Part shown: positions 3,968 to 6,404 of the stretch, piece by piece
Layout of the letters: each line of letters opens with the position of its first letter
Numbering within the stretch: position 1 is the stretch's first letter
Assembly: GCA_018882625.1 (NCBI GenBank)
Contig: VERO01000140.1
Location: 1 to 6,404 of the forward strand
Length of the DNA: 6,404 nt
Source of the DNA: Phycisphaerales bacterium
Lineage (GTDB): Bacteria; Planctomycetota; Phycisphaerae; Phycisphaerales; SM1A02
Reading direction: 5' to 3'
Translations under genes and position numbers: made by a program
The notes under the pieces: generated by a model
The model's database searches: none
What the model saw: only the letters and a program-made list of their open reading frames with translations
What the model was told of the DNA's origin: nothing

Positions 3968-5602
3968 ACCGGGGGACGCGGGCGATGCCGCAGGAACTGG
4001 CGCCGCAGGAACTGCGGCTGCCGGCGCGTGAGGTGCCGCGGTCGCCGGATCCGACGGAGCGGGTGCGGAATCGGCAGGTGCCGCGAGCGGCTGGTCGTGA
4101 TCCACGTGCTCCGCATCCTTGGCTGCGTTGATGTGCGGTACCGGTCCGGGTGGGTCTGTCGCGTACTTCTGCTTGGACGCCTCGTACCGGGCCTTCAGCT
4201 TCGGGTCCTGCTCGAGTTCGATCGCACGGTTGATCTCCGCGAGCGCCTTGTCCCGGTCACCCTGGGAAAACCACGACAGGGCGAGTATCTCAGCGGCGCG
4301 CGAGTCCTTGCCCTGCCCGAGCGTGTCCGCCCGCACGGCGACAGCATGCGCGAGGGGAAGGTCGCGCACCTGCACCCACGGGGAGTTCAGGATCGTCCGG
4401 GCCACGGTGCGCAGGCTCGCGATGTCGCTCTCGTACCGGGTCACGATGTCGCGCGCCATCGCGTAGCCCTTCTCGGGCTTGTTGTCAGGGCCGATGAGCG
4501 TCGCAAATGCCTGCAGCTCAAAGTAGGACGCGCGCTCAGGAATCGCCGCCTTCATGGAATCGAGCAGCGCATAGAGCCTGTCCCACTCGCCGGTCCGCTC
4601 CATCTCCTGGCGCATCTTGTTCATGTGGTCCCGTGCGCGCTCCATGCACGACTCCACGATGAACTCGCCGGCCACTGTCCCTGGATCCCACGTGCCCTCG
4701 AGGAGGCCGTCGAGCGTGGCTTGCGCGCCATTGGGATGCCCGTACCACTGCAGCACGCCATCCTTCACGATGAAGATCCGCGGCGTGGAGACCTTGAACG
4801 TGCCGTACTGGAACGCCCTGTTGCCCTCCTTGTCGGGGTCGCAGACCACGGGAAACACGATCTTCTCGGCGTTCTCGGGGGACGCCACCCACGCCTTCAC
4901 CTTCTCGAGCGGCTCGTCGGTGACACCGAAGAACACCACGTCCTCGCCGAACACATTGACGAGCTCTGCCACGAGCGGTGCAGCCTCGCGGCAGTGGCCG
5001 CATGTGGTGGAGAAGAACTCGACTGCGTAGATCTTGCCGGGCTCGAAACCCTTGACCTGCTCGCCCGCCACCCAGTGGTCATCCTTGAAGGCCGGGAAGT
5101 TGATCGTGGCGCCCGGGAAGGTCGGCGGGCGCGGCCGCCGGAAGCGCGTGCTGACCTTCTGCTCAGCGGGAGCCGCGGCCGGCGGTGCGACTGGTGCAGG
5201 CGTCGTCGTGTTTGGCGCTCCGGAGGGTGCGGGGTTCGCCGGAGGAGACTGGGGCGCCGCACCTGAGGGCGCCGTTGCGGGCTGCGGAGGTGCTGGAGCG
5301 GATGGCGCGGTTGGATCAGCCTGCTGCGGCGCCGGGTTCGCAGGCGCTTGCGTCGGGTTTGCCGGCGGCGCGGGACTGGCACTCGGCGCAGCCGGTGACC
5401 TGGGCGGGCTTGCGGCGGGAACACGCGGTGCAGGCGGCTGCTGCGGAGGGCGCTTCGGTGCCCGAGGCGCAGAGTTAGGGTCGCCCGGCAAGCCAGGAGG
5501 TATCACCTGCGCTGCCACCGCGGGAGCCGCCAGTACTGCCACCGTTGCCACAATGCAGACCAGCTGACGCTTCAACACGATGCGCGGTCGCGTGGTCATC
5601 AT
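3959..5602 (-). CDS. Exported TlpA/redoxin-like thioredoxin-fold protein with Pro/Ala-rich linker and TPR-like C-terminus
   Basis: This gene encodes a protein of 547 residues. Residues 5-31 are a signal peptide (KRQLVCIVATVAVLAAPAVAAQ). Residues 40-150 are almost only Pro, Ala, Ser, Gln, Asn and Thr, a flexible extracytoplasmic linker. Residues 160-305 form a TlpA-like thioredoxin fold: VEFFSTTCGHC carries the CGHC active site at Cys201-Cys204, and VSTPRIFIVKDG carries the cis-proline (Pro274). Residues 315-480 are helical, and AAEILALSWFSQGDRDKALAEINRAIEL near 436-463 looks like a tetratricopeptide unit. A second Pro/Ala-rich tail closes the protein. CGHC, the sequence of protein disulfide isomerases, suggests a periplasmic thiol-disulfide role. 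ATG at 5602 overlaps the upstream stop in TGATG; GTG at 5605 and ATG at 5599 are alternatives, and AGAAG suits the latter best. It is the second gene of an operon with the DUF1573 gene. The partner is unknown. Confidence 0.88.
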   Translation of the reverse strand: MMTTRPRIVLKRQLVCIVATVAVLAAPAVAAQVIPPGLPGDPNSAPRAPKRPPQQPPAPRVPAASPPRSPAAPSASPAPPANPTQAPANPAPQQADPTAPSAPAPPQPATAPSGAAPQSPPANPAPSGAPNTTTPAPVAPPAAAPAEQKVSTRFRRPRPPTFPGATINFPAFKDDHWVAGEQVKGFEPGKIYAVEFFSTTCGHCREAAPLVAELVNVFGEDVVFFGVTDEPLEKVKAWVASPENAEKIVFPVVCDPDKEGNRAFQYGTFKVSTPRIFIVKDGVLQWYGHPNGAQATLDGLLEGTWDPGTVAGEFIVESCMERARDHMNKMRQEMERTGEWDRLYALLDSMKAAIPERASYFELQAFATLIGPDNKPEKGYAMARDIVTRYESDIASLRTVARTILNSPWVQVRDLPLAHAVAVRADTLGQGKDSRAAEILALSWFSQGDRDKALAEINRAIELEQDPKLKARYEASKQKYATDPPGPVPHINAAKDAEHVDHDQPLAAPADSAPAPSDPATAAPHAPAAAVPAAPVPAASPASPGQQ

Positions 5603-6336
5603 CACTTCTCTGCCGCGGCTGCGGCCTTCGTGCGCTTGATGACTGGGGAGAACGTTGGTGCCTTCGGGTGGTCAGTCTTTATGGCCACCTTGATCGGGCG
5701 CTTCTGATCTCTCCACTTGGCCCAGTCGATCACGACGGTTTGCGTGAGTGCCGGCTCAGTGCCAGGCGACGATCCGATCGCGGGATCGATGGAGATCACC
5801 TTGAACGGAGTGCCGTCGGCTGACTCGAGCGTGAAGACTGCGGGAGTCTCCGAGTCAGTCTCGGGCGTGGCGGGTGCCTTCAGCGACTCAGGCGCGAACT
5901 TCACGAACAGCCCCACATCCCCCTGCACCGTGTAGTTCTCGACCCCTCCTCCTGCGATCTCAAACGTCACCACCTTCGTCAGCTTCACGCCCTGCTGCAC
6001 ACCCGGGGTCATGGTGATCTCTGTCTCGGCCGTCGCACCTGGCGCGATCGTCTCGGTAGGCCAGTTCGGCTTGGTGCAGCTGCAGTTGGCGACTGCCTTC
6101 ACGATCCGGATGGGGGCGTCCGTGACGTTGCGGATCTTGACCTTGCCCACGGTGGGTACCTCCGGCACCAGGGCCCCTAGATCTAGGATCGGCGGGTCAA
6201 ACACCAGACGAGCAGGTGCGGAAGCCTCAGCTTGGGCCGTTGGGGCCCCGGCGGCATGAGCCCCCGTCGGTACGGCCAGGCCCAGTAAGGCCACGGGGAA
6301 CAAGGCGATGCAGATGGGGACGATCACCAGTCGCAT
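5602..6336 (-). CDS. Exported DUF1573-domain protein
   Basis: This gene encodes a 244-residue protein with a signal peptide at about 1-29 (a hydrophobic core VIVPICIALFPVALLGLAV, cleavage near AHA). Residues 45-145 match DUF1573, an immunoglobulin/ASH-like beta sandwich. It opens with FDPPILDLGALVP, continues with KVKIRNVTDAPIRIVKAVANCSCTKPNW, and ends with a PG...G-x-x-T-K-V-V-T-F strand. Cys85 and Cys87 in NCSCT are the family's usual cysteine pair. Residues 150-230 look like a second, more diverged beta domain. DUF1573 proteins are mostly extracytoplasmic and their role is unknown. ATG at 6336 is chosen for its strong AGGAGAG (6344-6350) 7 bases upstream; a TTG at 6360 is in frame but lacks a good site. 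It is the first gene of a two-gene operon, coupled to the thioredoxin-like gene through a one-base TGATG overlap, which suggests the thioredoxin may act on its cysteines. Confidence 0.9.
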   Translation of the reverse strand: MRLVIVPICIALFPVALLGLAVPTGAHAAGAPTAQAEASAPARLVFDPPILDLGALVPEVPTVGKVKIRNVTDAPIRIVKAVANCSCTKPNWPTETIAPGATAETEITMTPGVQQGVKLTKVVTFEIAGGGVENYTVQGDVGLFVKFAPESLKAPATPETDSETPAVFTLESADGTPFKVISIDPAIGSSPGTEPALTQTVVIDWAKWRDQKRPIKVAIKTDHPKAPTFSPVIKRTKAAAAAEK

Positions 6337-6356
6337 GGGGGTTCTCTCCTGCGTCA

Positions 6357-6370
6357 GCAAAAGATTTTGC
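6357..6370. promoter_or_regulatory. AT-rich inverted repeat upstream of the DUF1573 operon
   Basis: GCAAAA and TTTTGC flank a two-base centre, an AT-rich island in otherwise GC-rich sequence. It lies 20 bases upstream of the start codon and just before the Shine-Dalgarno sequence. It could be an operator or an RNA hairpin in the leader. TATGGT on the minus strand, around 6380-6385, might be a -10 box, but any -35 would lie beyond the right edge of the window. Confidence 0.3.
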
Positions 6371-6404
6371 GCACGATCACCATACGAAACGAGGAGCCCA
6401 GCGG

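Noticed and set aside
3725..5266. Open plus-strand frame of 513 codons across the thioredoxin-like gene
   Set aside because: It is antisense to a well-supported gene, begins inside the DinB gene, and its product is Arg/Gly/Leu-rich low-complexity sequence typical of GC-rich shadow frames.

Overview
The window is GC-rich, densely coding bacterial DNA. It most likely comes from the Planctomycetota, probably a Phycisphaerae-like lineage. Three things point there: a secreted protein ending in a PEP-CTERM-type tail of the 'VPAPGAA...' variety, which is common in that class; a DUF3553 protein; and a coupled pair made of a DUF1573 protein and a thioredoxin-fold protein. This assignment is inferred from protein style only; there is no rRNA or marker gene to confirm it.

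Layout from left to right. Positions 1-558 (minus) hold the N-terminal part of a YmdB-family metallophosphoesterase that runs off the left edge. A 62-bp divergent gap follows, then a DUF3553 protein on the plus strand (621-1265). It converges on a minus-strand glycine-rich RRM RNA-binding protein (1406-1762), and the gap between them (1266-1405) carries a UUCG-loop terminator and a second long inverted repeat. Upstream of the RRM gene is a leader with two overlapping, mutually exclusive hairpins, then a divergent plus-strand tRNA-Val(GAC) at 1907-1980. Next are two minus-strand genes: a single-domain STAS protein (2049-2393), preceded upstream by an exported DNRLRE-like protein with a PEP-CTERM-like sorting tail (2452-3222). 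A 201-bp divergent gap with three GC-rich tandem repeats leads to a plus-strand DinB-family protein (3424-3942). It converges on a two-gene minus-strand operon: a DUF1573 protein (5602-6336) whose stop codon overlaps the start of a large proline/alanine-rich thioredoxin-like protein with a CGHC active site (3959-5602).

How the genes relate. Only the DUF1573-thioredoxin pair is clearly a functional unit: both products have export signals, and the overlapping stop and start codons imply translational coupling. The STAS and PEP-CTERM genes may be co-transcribed but have no obvious common function. The rest looks like a mosaic of single-gene housekeeping units. I see no mobile element, CRISPR array, phage gene or defence cassette. 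The least explained parts are the RRM leader, the roughly 150-residue unassigned C-terminal part of the DUF3553 protein, and the architecture of the thioredoxin-like protein.
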